Shown in pieces: positions 25,068-33,555 of a stretch of DNA of 35,899 nt. Origin of the DNA: an uncultured Planctomycetaceae bacterium. GTDB lineage: Bacteria; Planctomycetota; Planctomycetia; Pirellulales; UBA1268. Below the pieces are notes generated by a model that worked only from the letters and a program-made list of their open reading frames with translations, did not search any database and was not told the origin of the DNA. The stretch covers positions 1 to 35,899 of the forward strand of contig CAIRDU010000352.1 in NCBI GenBank assembly GCA_903877395.1. Direction: 5' to 3'. A program made the position numbers and the translations under genes. How positions within the stretch are numbered: the first letter of the stretch is position 1; every line of letters begins with the position of its first letter.

Positions 25068-25745
25068 TCAACGGGATCGCATGTCGCGTCGGGCCTGAGT
25101 GCGCTTGCCACGCGATGCGGCGTGACCGAGCCTGCGGGCGCCAAGGCCTTCTTGTTTGATGCGACCAGCTTTGGCAGCGGTGAGGGCCGATCGTTGCTTG
25201 ACGCGATCAAACTGGATCGCTTGCGTGGTCGACAGAGCCGACAGGTCTGCCCGGACTGCGGCTCGGCTTGCCCTCGCAGAGACTCGCGCGGCGATCTTTG
25301 CTCGCGGGGCGACCTTTGCTTGCGCGGCGATCTTCACTCGCGGGGCGATCTTTGCCTGCGCGGCGATCTTCACTCGCTTGGCGACCAAGCCGACTTTTTT
25401 TGAAGCAGCCACGGTTTTTTTTGCGAGCGACTTCGAGATAGGTGAACTGGTCACCAGAGATGCCAATTCGGCCAGCCGTTTCTCAAGACGGACGACTGCG
25501 GCGGAAAAGAGATTGTGTTTTTCAAGCGAACGGACGTTGGTCGGTCGTGTTGCCGCCCCGGCGGTGCGCTTTGTGGATCGCATCTGACTTTCGTGAAGGT
25601 CACGCCACTTATTGCGAAGGACGCGGGCCTGCTTGGCAGCAGCTTGCACTTGGACGTGCGTGGCCTTGGCCAGCGATTGGCCAATACTTGAGTCCAGAAA
25701 CATTTTCTCTGCTTTGGTCAGCAACGCGAGGATTTTTTTTGCCAT
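25068..25745 (-). CDS. Basic Lys/Ala/Arg-rich protein, histone-H1-tail-like
   Basis: 225 aa, MAKKILALLTKAEKMFLDSSIGQSLAKATHVQVQ...; C-terminal half dominated by K/R/A with hexapeptide repeats KIAAQA-KIAPRV-KIAAQA-KVAPRA-KIAARV. Family inferred from composition only. Confidence 0.62.
   Translation of the reverse strand: MAKKILALLTKAEKMFLDSSIGQSLAKATHVQVQAAAKQARVLRNKWRDLHESQMRSTKRTAGAATRPTNVRSLEKHNLFSAAVVRLEKRLAELASLVTSSPISKSLAKKTVAASKKVGLVAKRVKIAAQAKIAPRVKIAAQAKVAPRAKIAARVSARASRAAVRADLSALSTTQAIQFDRVKQRSALTAAKAGRIKQEGLGARRLGHAASRGKRTQARRDMRSR
25302..25388 (-). repeat. 18-bp coding tandem repeat (about 5 copies)
   Basis: Plus strand units GGCGATCTTTGCTCGCGG / GGCGACCTTTGCTTGCGC / GGCGATCTTCACTCGCGG / GGCGATCTTTGCCTGCGC / GGCGATCTTCACTCGCTT; alternating units suggest a 36-bp higher order. 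Exact edges approximate. Confidence 0.85.
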
Positions 25746-25789
25746 AGGAATAAACGACGGTCTCTCTTAAAGGGTAGAAACTCGAAACA

Positions 25790-25806
25790 GACTCACTGCG
25801 TGAGTC
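25790..25806. other. Perfect short inverted repeat between tRNA-Gly and the basic-protein gene
   Basis: GACTCAC-TGC-GTGAGTC; 7-bp perfect stem with 3-nt loop. Confidence 0.5.
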
Positions 25807-25822
25807 CTCCATAAAAACAAAG

Positions 25823-25895
25823 AGCGGGCGAAGGGACTCGAACCCTCGACATCCAGCTTGGGAAGCTAGCACTCTACCAACTGAGTTACGCCCGC
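25823..25895 (-). tRNA. tRNA-Gly(CCC)
   Basis: Minus strand GCGGGCGTAACTCAGTTGGTAGAGTGCTAGCTTCCCAAGCTGGATGTCGAGGGTTCGAGTCCCTTCGCCCGCT: acceptor GCGGGCG/CGCCCGC, anticodon stem CTAGC/GCTGG with loop TTCCCAA (anticodon CCC), T-loop GGTTCGAGTCC. Confidence 0.94.
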
Positions 25896-26055
25896 GCATA
25901 TGAACGCGTCAGAGTCTATCAGATTTTGTGATTCCTTCACGAGTGCCTGTTGGAGATCAAGCCATGGGAGTTGCTCTCGGATACAATCGTGGAATTCGTC
26001 CGGTGGACACGCACGTTTGCCTTCGCACACTCCGAAAAACAACACAGCCCCTGTG

Positions 26056-27153
26056 TTACGGCATGAGTTCGGTGAATGGACCGGCGAGAACCGCAGTCGG
26101 GCGATTGTGCCGCCCATTTGAATCAATCACAATGCGGGCCTGTTCCAGTAGGTCATCCGGCACCCGCCACACGTTGGGGGCCGCTCCTTGGGCGGTCAGG
26201 TTGACGAGCAAATAAGGGGGTATTTCGCGGGCTGTTTCACGGATTGGTACCGTGCGAGGGTCGGTGCCGTCGAGCAAATCGGCGGCCAGTCGACCGGCCG
26301 CCAGACCAACTTCTTGAAAGTTGAATCCCACATCAAAGAACGTGCCTCGCTCCGGCACTCCTGGGTTCACGGTGAACACGGGCACGCCCGCCTTGCCAGC
26401 AGCAGTGATGATCGAATCGAGTGCACTGATAACCGTTGTATCGCCTGGCACAAAGATGGCCTCGGCACCCCGCGAGATTGTAGATTGAATGGCCTCGATC
26501 ACACCCGAGGAGTTTTCCACGGCGGCTTCTAGCAATTCAATGCCAGAGGAGGCACAACTGGCCCGGGCCAACTCCATGAAACGGCGAGAATTACTTTCAG
26601 CGGGATTGTGAGCCACTCCCACTCGCTTGAGCCGAGGGTTGATCCGCCTAGCACACCGGAACGTCGCGTCCACCGGCGCAAGGCTGCCGTAGCCCACCAC
26701 ATGCGGCGGGTGTATGAGTGGATCGGAGCGGTCTAGGCCAATCCCCGCCGAGAATGGATCGGCTACCGCCGCGAAGACGTGCTTGAGTCGACCGCGGGTA
26801 TTGGCCGTTGCGACTGCTTGGAGTGAGGGCGTGCTGGAGGTCAGCACAAGATCGAATGGTCCGCCAACAATCTCTCTCGCGATAGCGTTGCCCTGAGACA
26901 TGTCTCCCTCGGCATTGAACCGGCGGACCGTCATCGTCTTCCCGTCGATATAGCCTCGCTCGGCAAGGCCTGCCAGCATTCCAGTGATGGCATCGTCGAG
27001 CACCGTCGAACTCACCTGCTGGAGTACGGCAATGGCTGGCAATACCCTAGCCGACGACTGACGGTCAGTCGCCAACAACAACGCCGATGCACCAGCCAGC
27101 AGAAAAATGGTGGGCAGCGAGCGACGCAGCACGGCGGTCAGATTCGAGTGCAT
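26056..27153 (-). CDS. ABC transporter substrate-binding protein (ABC_sub_bind-like)
   Basis: Signal-like N-terminus (LRRSLPTIFLLAGASALLLATDRQSSA), IAVLQQVSSTVLDDAITGMLAGLAERGYIDGKTMTVRRFNAEGDMSQGNAIAREIVGGPFDLVLTSSTPSLQAVA; adjacent to ABC ATPase and permease. Confidence 0.88.
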   Translation of the reverse strand: MHSNLTAVLRRSLPTIFLLAGASALLLATDRQSSARVLPAIAVLQQVSSTVLDDAITGMLAGLAERGYIDGKTMTVRRFNAEGDMSQGNAIAREIVGGPFDLVLTSSTPSLQAVATANTRGRLKHVFAAVADPFSAGIGLDRSDPLIHPPHVVGYGSLAPVDATFRCARRINPRLKRVGVAHNPAESNSRRFMELARASCASSGIELLEAAVENSSGVIEAIQSTISRGAEAIFVPGDTTVISALDSIITAAGKAGVPVFTVNPGVPERGTFFDVGFNFQEVGLAAGRLAADLLDGTDPRTVPIRETAREIPPYLLVNLTAQGAAPNVWRVPDDLLEQARIVIDSNGRHNRPTAVLAGPFTELMP

Positions 27154-27198
27154 GGGGAGATGGTGCCGATCATGTTTGAGGTTTCTATCGAGAACTGC

Positions 27199-28041
27199 TT
27201 ACACGTACAAATCCGCGAGCGTCTGTGCCGCAGTGTCGTCCAGTTGGTCGGCGCATCGCAAGCGATCGAATCGAGCGGCCAGATCATCGGCCGTCAGTCG
27301 TCGTTTGGTAGCCCCTTGCACATCCAGAGCAATTTTTCCGCGGTGCACAAGCAACAATCGATCGCCGAGCGCCGCAGCCTGTTTGAGCGAATGGGTCACC
27401 ATGAAGGCGGTGAGCTGATGTTCTCGCACCAACGTCGCTGTAGCATGCACCACTCGATCAGCTGCAGCCGGGTCGAGGGCAGATGTGTGTTCGTCGAGCA
27501 GGAGGAGATCGGGCCTGTGCCAGGTCGCCATGACGAGCGAGACAATCTGCCGCTGGCCACCGGAAAGTGAGCCGATGGGCTGATCCAGCCGGGCATCCAG
27601 TCCTGGCACGATTGCGCCGAGTCGCTGGGCCGCCTCGGCGCGGAGCACGCGATTGGTGGCCCACTTCAGGCCCGCTCGTCGGCCGCGACAGGCCGCCACG
27701 GCGATGTTCTCTAGCACCGTGAGGCTCGCGGCAGTACCGGCGCGAGGATCTTGAAAGACCCGTCCGAGGAGCCGTGCTCGCTGGTCTTCGCGCCAGTGCG
27801 TGATGGCGTGGCCTGCCAGACGCATGCTGCCCGAGTTGAGTCGCACCGTCCCGGCAATGGCGTTGAGTAGCGTGCTCTTGCCAGACCCGTTGGTGCCGAT
27901 CACCACCACAAAAGAACCGGCCGGCGCGCTGAGTGTGACGCCATCCACAGCCCGCACGACGGGGCCACCAGGGGCGGCAAATGTGACAGTGGCATCGGTG
28001 AGTTCAAGCATGAGTTGGCCGGGCGGTATGTTGGGAATCAT
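27199..28041 (-). CDS. ABC transporter ATP-binding protein
   Basis: ORF 27199..28134; likely ATG at 28041 overlaps the permease stop (TAATG). Walker A GTNGSGKST, signature LSGGQRQ, Walker B LLLLDEHTSAL. Confidence 0.96.
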   Translation of the reverse strand: MIPNIPPGQLMLELTDATVTFAAPGGPVVRAVDGVTLSAPAGSFVVVIGTNGSGKSTLLNAIAGTVRLNSGSMRLAGHAITHWREDQRARLLGRVFQDPRAGTAASLTVLENIAVAACRGRRAGLKWATNRVLRAEAAQRLGAIVPGLDARLDQPIGSLSGGQRQIVSLVMATWHRPDLLLLDEHTSALDPAAADRVVHATATLVREHQLTAFMVTHSLKQAAALGDRLLLVHRGKIALDVQGATKRRLTADDLAARFDRLRCADQLDDTAAQTLADLYV

Positions 28042-28955
28042 TAGCGAGAAGGGGATGTCTGATCGCGGCGGACAAAACAACGTGGTGCAACAAGCGCCGT
28101 GAGAACGACAACAGCCGTCGTGAATTTGAGCCAATCGGGATCGAGGCCAGCGCGGAGTGCTGCGGCCACGAGCAGCCGGAATGTGACGCTCCCCGCCACG
28201 GTGCCAATCAGCGCACCACCCAGACGCGCCGGGCCCACGAGTGCTGCGCCAAGAAACACGCTGGCCATGCCCCAGACTACCATGCCGATGCCCATCTGAA
28301 CGTCGGCGAACCCTTGATACTGCGCGATCAGCGATCCGGCTAGTCCCGTCAGCGAGTTGGCAATCGCAAGTCCGGCAATCGTCATTGCGCCCGTATGGCG
28401 GCCGAGCGCTCTGGCCATCGTGGGTGTGTCGCCGCCAGCCCGCATCGCGGTGCCCAACTGCGTTCGAAAAAAGAGATAGAGCGAGAGGATCGTGACGGAG
28501 GCCGCCAGCACAAGACAGCCAAGCCGGGCTGCTTCGCCCGCTGTGACGGCGTCAAATCCCAAGAGTTGTGCCACTGGAAGCAGGATCACTTCGACCCGGT
28601 CTAAGAGCGTGGTCACGCCGGACAGCGGCACATTACTTCTTCCGAGTACGACGAGATTCACGCTGGCCAGCGCCGTTGTCATGAGGATGCCCGCCAAGAG
28701 CGGCTCTACTCCTAGCACGGCATAGAGCGTGCCGGTGCAAACGCCAGCTGCTGCGCCGGCCAGCATGCCGCCGAGCGTGGCAACGACCGGATCCACGCCT
28801 GCCACCAGCAGCACCGTAGAGACCACAGCGCCCAGCGTGAATGATCCGTCGGTGGTGATGTCTGGAAACGAAAACAGCCGGTAGCTGACGAACACCCCCA
28901 GCGCCACGAACCCCAGCGCGATTCCGAACGACCACGTAGAGAGCAATGTGATCAC
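28041..28955 (-). CDS. ABC transporter permease
   Basis: Polytopic 304 aa with GTG start overlapping the upstream stop (GTGA). SFPDITTDGSFTLGAVVSTVLLVAGVDPVVATLGGMLAGAAAGVCTGTLYAVLGVEPLLAGILMTTAL, resembling branched-chain/sugar-type permeases of TrpXYZ-like systems. Confidence 0.9.
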   Translation of the reverse strand: MITLLSTWSFGIALGFVALGVFVSYRLFSFPDITTDGSFTLGAVVSTVLLVAGVDPVVATLGGMLAGAAAGVCTGTLYAVLGVEPLLAGILMTTALASVNLVVLGRSNVPLSGVTTLLDRVEVILLPVAQLLGFDAVTAGEAARLGCLVLAASVTILSLYLFFRTQLGTAMRAGGDTPTMARALGRHTGAMTIAGLAIANSLTGLAGSLIAQYQGFADVQMGIGMVVWGMASVFLGAALVGPARLGGALIGTVAGSVTFRLLVAAALRAGLDPDWLKFTTAVVVLTALVAPRCFVRRDQTSPSR

Positions 28956-30382
28956 GCTACACCTCCCTCTTCAGATCGCTCTCCGGATCCCTCATGAAGC
29001 ACCAGCGGCGCAAACCAACACGCCCCTCGCACGAACTCCGACTGTCCGCTGCCCAGCACAGGCTGCGGGTCGCCCAAAATATGCACCACGGCCAGCGGAC
29101 CGGAAGTCGATAGATCTCGCACCGTGGCTGTGAGATCGGCGGCGCCACGCTTGAGCGGCCGATGCGTGAAAACAGCAGCATGCGCGTGGCCAGCAGGGCC
29201 ATTGGCGCCCAGCGAACGCAGGAACGGCGCGAGTTTTTCATCGGGCTGTTTGGCAGCCACGCCCACAACCAAAGCGGTGCGTTTCCCATGGACCGGCTCC
29301 CGAGAGAACGAGAGCCACCCAGCCGCAATCGCAGCGATCCCGCTGCGAGGATGATCTTGGGCCGAAGCATCAGCCAGAGGTCTGATTAATTCAACCCCAA
29401 CCAATCCGTACACCTCGCCGACGATCACAAAGGCAATGGCGCTTGCCTGCGATCGAGCCAGCAGACAGCCAGCCAGTTCATCCAGTCGCACGCTGGGCTC
29501 GTCATCGACTGGCTCAAAGCCCGCACGGCCACGGGGAAGTCCTTCCCACGAGAGCCCTGCAGCCATCCGTATCTCCGACACGAGGTCGCCAGTGCCAATG
29601 AGGGAATCGGCGGTGGCGAATGGACGCGGTGGCCGTAGGAAAACCGCTCCGCAAGCGGCCACCATCTCGCCGGCAGCTGCTGCTCCCTCCTCGGCAAAGG
29701 CAGCCAGTCCTAGGCCGAATGCATTGTGTGAGATTGCCACGCACGGGGCTTGGGCTGCGCCATCACCGGCAGTCACGTCGATGTTTCCCCACAGCGATGC
29801 CCGCAGTGGCACGGCTCCTGGGTGTTCGTAGCCAATCAGTCCGATTCGGCCGTTCCGCTCCAAAGAAGCTGGTGGTTCCACGCGGCGAGGCGAGCTCTGG
29901 TGCGTGAGTGTCTTCGACGCAGCAGCCGTGCCCGCCGCGCCATCGGGAGGAACCCGATCGCGTGGCTCCATCAAGAGAGGGGCCAATCGTGAGAGCGTCA
30001 ACACGCGGGTGACCGAGTGGCTGGCCGTACTGATCAGACAACTTCCCCCTGCAGCTTTGGCAGCGCGGTGAATATTAAAGAGTACTCGAATGCCGCCTGA
30101 ACTGAGAAAGCCGACGTCTGTCAGGTCCAGTCGAATGGAGTGCCGCCCCAACCGCAGTTCTTCAGCGACGGCCGCTTCGAGTTGCTCAGCGCATTCTGTG
30201 TCCAGCCGTCCATTGACAACCAGCTCCACATGATCGCTCGTAGAGTCGTCCTGTGGGGCCAAACTGCCTGCGGTGTCATCGGCAAACCGTCGGCTGATCG
30301 TAAGATCCATATACAAGAACGCCTTTAAAACGCTGTCCACTTGGGAAGATGGGTTCACCGGCCCAATCGCAATACGGGACAA
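28952..30382 (-). CDS. STAS-domain (anti-sigma-factor-antagonist-like) protein with uncharacterised C-terminal region
   Basis: N-terminal DHVELVVNGRLDTECAEQLEAAVAEELRLGRHSIRLDLTDVGFLSSGGIRVLFNIHRAAKAAGGSCLISTASHSVTRVLTLSRL matches STAS pattern. Start may instead be 30310 (MDLTISRRF). About 300 further residues not assigned to a family by eye. Confidence 0.8.
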   Translation of the reverse strand: MSRIAIGPVNPSSQVDSVLKAFLYMDLTISRRFADDTAGSLAPQDDSTSDHVELVVNGRLDTECAEQLEAAVAEELRLGRHSIRLDLTDVGFLSSGGIRVLFNIHRAAKAAGGSCLISTASHSVTRVLTLSRLAPLLMEPRDRVPPDGAAGTAAASKTLTHQSSPRRVEPPASLERNGRIGLIGYEHPGAVPLRASLWGNIDVTAGDGAAQAPCVAISHNAFGLGLAAFAEEGAAAAGEMVAACGAVFLRPPRPFATADSLIGTGDLVSEIRMAAGLSWEGLPRGRAGFEPVDDEPSVRLDELAGCLLARSQASAIAFVIVGEVYGLVGVELIRPLADASAQDHPRSGIAAIAAGWLSFSREPVHGKRTALVVGVAAKQPDEKLAPFLRSLGANGPAGHAHAAVFTHRPLKRGAADLTATVRDLSTSGPLAVVHILGDPQPVLGSGQSEFVRGACWFAPLVLHEGSGERSEEGGVA

Positions 30383-30443
30383 ATGCCTGCGGCTGCGTTA
30401 CGATTGATCGCAACAGTTTTGCCTTTTTAGGAGACATTTTTCA

Positions 30444-32054
30444 ATGCCAATCCCACATCAAAATAGCCCGTCACTTGAATCGGTCTCGCCAGCAGATACC
30501 TCAGGACTCAAGCATGGCATGTCGTCTCTGATTCGCACCACGCTCTGGGCAGGTCTGGTTGCAATCCTTCTCGGACTCGGCAGCGTGCCTTGGTTGTGTT
30601 CCAATCCGACGAGGATCTCGCAGTTCATCGCCAGAGCTGTGCCCGGGCTCAAAGCGGATGTCTCGATCGGCGCGGCCACGATTGGCTGGACGGGCCCAAT
30701 CGTGTTGGAAGACGTACGAATCGTTCCACGAAACGGTGCGAAGCAACCACTGGCAATCAAACGCATCCAGGGCAGCCACGGCCTGGCGGGCATGCTCCTT
30801 TCGCTTGGAGATCTGGGCCGGTTCCGCGTGGAGGGCCTGGAGACTGATATCGTTTTTGATGCCAACCGCGATTCCAACCTGACGGGTCTTTTTGTGCCCG
30901 AGTCAATTTCGCATGGCAACGCAATGCCCCGCTCAAAGACATCTGCCTCACAAACAGTTGGCGATCCTGCCATGCCCCCACCGACTGCTACACGCAGCCT
31001 AGTTCGATTTCATTTGGATCTGGAAGGCGTCGTGGTGAAAATCCGGGGACCGTGGGCCGAAGAGGTATGGGCAAGTGATCCAATCGATATCCATGCCAGC
31101 CTCGGTCCGGCAGCGGCAGGGGGTTTCAGCGAATGGTCGGTCCAGCCCGTGCAGCTTCTACGAGATGCAAAACTGGAGGCAAGCGTGGCACAGGGCGTGC
31201 TGGCCTACATTGTGCCGGCCATGGCCGACGCCACCCGCACGAGCGGCCGATTTTCTCTGCGGCTGGATGGCGCGACGCTGCCTGTAGGCTCGCCAGAATC
31301 TGCTCGATTGTCCGGCCTTCTTGAAATGCACGAGGTGAACTTGGGGCCGGGGCCGCTGGTGAAGGATATGTTGAAGGCCCTGCCGGGACGGATGCAACTG
31401 CCGACGTCGGTGCGAATTACCGATGAGTCTGCAGTGGAGTTTCGTGTGGCTGATCGACGTGTCTGGCACAAGGGACTTGAGTTTGGCGTGCCACTGACGC
31501 AGCTCGGGCAGAGGCTGGACGTGCATTCCAGCGGCTCGGTGGGGCTCGATGACAAATCGCTGGACCTCAAACTATCGCTGCCATTGCCGGTTGATATGCC
31601 CGCCGATCGACCGCTTTTGGCGGCGTTGGCAGGCAAGACATTTTCGATTCTCATCGGTGGATCGCTCGGAGAGCCAAAGGTGAACTTCGACGGGTCGATT
31701 CGAGCCTCGGCGGCCGCTGTCGTTTCGGATCGAGCCAAGCCCACCGTGCCAGAGACAGCCTCGAGCCCAGATAAAAAAACGGGCACTGCAGAAAAACTCG
31801 ATCAGTTGAAATCAAACCTGCCAGCAGATATCCGCAGCGATCCTTCCACCGATGCCATCATTGATTTGGTGGGGGGCATGATCGACGAAGTGGCCAAGCG
31901 GCGAGCGGACCGAGCGGCGGCAGTCGCGGAAGGGCCGGACGATACGACTGACCCGCAACAGCCTGTTCCACTCCGACGAGGCCGACTCCTACGGCGACTG
32001 GCGCAACCGCCTACGCCTGCCCCGCCGGTTGCTCCATCGCCTGTGTCTCCATAA
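30444..32054 (+). CDS. Membrane-anchored hypothetical protein, AsmA/DUF748-like flavour
   Basis: RBS-like AGGAGA upstream; N-terminal TM (TTLWAGLVAILLGLGSVPWLC) then VSIGAATIGWTGPIVLEDVRIVPRNGAKQPLAIKRIQGSHGLAGMLLSLGDLGRFRVEGLETDIVFD, reminiscent of AsmA/TamB-like beta-helical proteins. Pro-rich C-terminus. Confidence 0.65.
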   Translation: MPIPHQNSPSLESVSPADTSGLKHGMSSLIRTTLWAGLVAILLGLGSVPWLCSNPTRISQFIARAVPGLKADVSIGAATIGWTGPIVLEDVRIVPRNGAKQPLAIKRIQGSHGLAGMLLSLGDLGRFRVEGLETDIVFDANRDSNLTGLFVPESISHGNAMPRSKTSASQTVGDPAMPPPTATRSLVRFHLDLEGVVVKIRGPWAEEVWASDPIDIHASLGPAAAGGFSEWSVQPVQLLRDAKLEASVAQGVLAYIVPAMADATRTSGRFSLRLDGATLPVGSPESARLSGLLEMHEVNLGPGPLVKDMLKALPGRMQLPTSVRITDESAVEFRVADRRVWHKGLEFGVPLTQLGQRLDVHSSGSVGLDDKSLDLKLSLPLPVDMPADRPLLAALAGKTFSILIGGSLGEPKVNFDGSIRASAAAVVSDRAKPTVPETASSPDKKTGTAEKLDQLKSNLPADIRSDPSTDAIIDLVGGMIDEVAKRRADRAAAVAEGPDDTTDPQQPVPLRRGRLLRRLAQPPTPAPPVAPSPVSP

Positions 32055-32250
32055 AAAACACGTCGGTCGCAGAAGAACAATTGCAGGGCTTTCGCCACTG
32101 GAGTCTCCTTTCGTCCTGTGACTGTCGCGATCTGAAAAATGCGCGCGACATCCTCGATAACTTTTTTTGTAACCTCACAGAGTCAACCCGTACAAAATGC
32201 GGTTTCGTTTCCAAGCGTTCCTTTTGAGTTTTTTATTTGGAGATACTTTA

Positions 32251-33366
32251 ATGTCAAACATGGGTTGCGTGGGGCGGACGTCCCGAGTCTGGATGGTAGT
32301 GGCGTCTGTCGTGGCGTTCGTCGACTGGGGCCGCGAGGGTGTTGCTGGGCCACTGGATCTGGGTTGCGTTGCGGCCGATTCCAAATGGATTATGCATCTC
32401 GACATGGACGCTGCTAGGGAATCAACGGTGATGCAGCGAGCGTATGCGATGGCCGTCAAAATGCACCCGCACTCCGAGCATGTAATGGCTATGGTTTCCG
32501 GCATGACAGGCATGGATCCTCGCAAGGATCTACACGGCATCACGGCATACGGAATGGACGCCGACAAACGGAATGCTGTGATGATCGTGCATGCGGATGC
32601 CAGAAGAGACTTCCTGACGAAGATGGTGGAAAAAGCAACTGATCATAAAAAAAGCCAGTACGGCGACTATGTGTTGCACAGTTGGACCCACAAAGGCTGG
32701 CAGCGAGGCTGGTCTGGGCCAGCAGTGGGGGCATTTTTTAAGGACGATGTAATCGTCCTTGGTCGCACGGAAACCATCGTCAAGGCGGCGATCGATTTGC
32801 TTGCCGGTTCTGCGAAAGGAATCCCTGGAACCAGCGCGATGCTCTCTGGTCGCACTCGCCCCGGATCAATTTTGATTGCACGGGCAGTGGCCGTTGATCC
32901 AAACACCAGGTGCCCTGTACTCAAGCCCTGTTCAGCTTTTCGTGTTGCTTTTGGCGAGGACAAGGGAGCATTGTTTTATCGCGGCCAGTTGGAAATGCAA
33001 AACAACGAGGCTGCGGCGGACGTCGAGAGTGTTGTCAGAGGATTTGTTGCGTTAGCCTCACTCAAATACGGGAACGAGGAGGCCGTCAAACGCATCATGA
33101 AAGAAATAACAGTCGACACCGACAAGAGTGTCTGCACGATCCGCTGGGATGCATCGACTGATGACGCGTGGAGCGTCATGGAGCAAGCCGCCAAAACATG
33201 GGAACACAAGCGGCAGCAGCGGGCCATAAAAGGCATGCTGGGCCAGTGCCAACACTGCGATCAAGGTGGGTGCAAGGGTTGCCCGGAGCCTGGAAAATGC
33301 CCACTCGAAGCCGGACAGTCTGGTGGAGGTGCTGCCGAAAGGCCGCTTACGGAAGACGAATTTTAA
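32251..33366 (+). CDS. Exported hypothetical protein with Cys-rich C-terminus
   Basis: ORF 32197..33366; likely start 32251 with upstream GGAG. Signal-like N-terminus; C-terminal GQCQHCDQGGCKGCPEPGKCP. Confidence 0.75.
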   Translation: MSNMGCVGRTSRVWMVVASVVAFVDWGREGVAGPLDLGCVAADSKWIMHLDMDAARESTVMQRAYAMAVKMHPHSEHVMAMVSGMTGMDPRKDLHGITAYGMDADKRNAVMIVHADARRDFLTKMVEKATDHKKSQYGDYVLHSWTHKGWQRGWSGPAVGAFFKDDVIVLGRTETIVKAAIDLLAGSAKGIPGTSAMLSGRTRPGSILIARAVAVDPNTRCPVLKPCSAFRVAFGEDKGALFYRGQLEMQNNEAAADVESVVRGFVALASLKYGNEEAVKRIMKEITVDTDKSVCTIRWDASTDDAWSVMEQAAKTWEHKRQQRAIKGMLGQCQHCDQGGCKGCPEPGKCPLEAGQSGGGAAERPLTEDEF

Positions 33367-33414
33367 GCGGCCGCAGAACGTTCCACGAGACATCCACGCT
33401 CCTGTTGGTCTACG

Positions 33415-33457
33415 AAAAAAGCCGGGCCTTCCCGAAGGAAGGCCCGGCCCATTTTTC
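33415..33457 (+). terminator. Rho-independent terminator (possibly bidirectional)
   Basis: AAAAAA-GCCGGGCCTTCC-CGAA-GGAAGGCCCGGC-CCATTTTTCT; perfect 12-bp stem (33421..33448) followed by T-run, about 50 bp after the CDS stop at 33366. Confidence 0.9.
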
Positions 33458-33531
33458 TTACTTCAACTGACGCGACAACCTGTGACTCAGGGCAGGCACT
33501 TCAAAGTTGGCTCAGCTGTACAATGAAATTC

Positions 33532-33554
33532 TTCCAAGAAGAATCTTCTTGGAA
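33532..33554 (-). terminator. Hairpin directly after the Cys/His-rich small CDS (possible weak terminator)
   Basis: TTCCAAGAAG-AAT-CTTCTTGGAA, perfect 10-bp stem immediately 3' of the stop at 33556; only a short imperfect T-tract follows on the minus strand. Confidence 0.5.
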
Positions 33555-33555
33555 A

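Noticed and set aside
25302-25388. Possible CRISPR array
   Set aside because: Units are contiguous 18-mers with no spacers and lie inside a coding frame.
24921-25587. Plus-strand ORFs across the basic repeat (RGDLCSRGDLCLRGDLHSRGDL...)
   Set aside because: The periodic RGDLCLRGDLHS is the antisense reading of the 18-bp repeat; the minus-strand frame gives a more protein-like full-length product. Not fully excluded.
32123-32150. TGTCGCG-N14-CGCGACA hairpin before a T7 run
   Set aside because: Stem and T-run are separated by ~11 nt and the loop is long, so not a convincing terminator; left unassigned.
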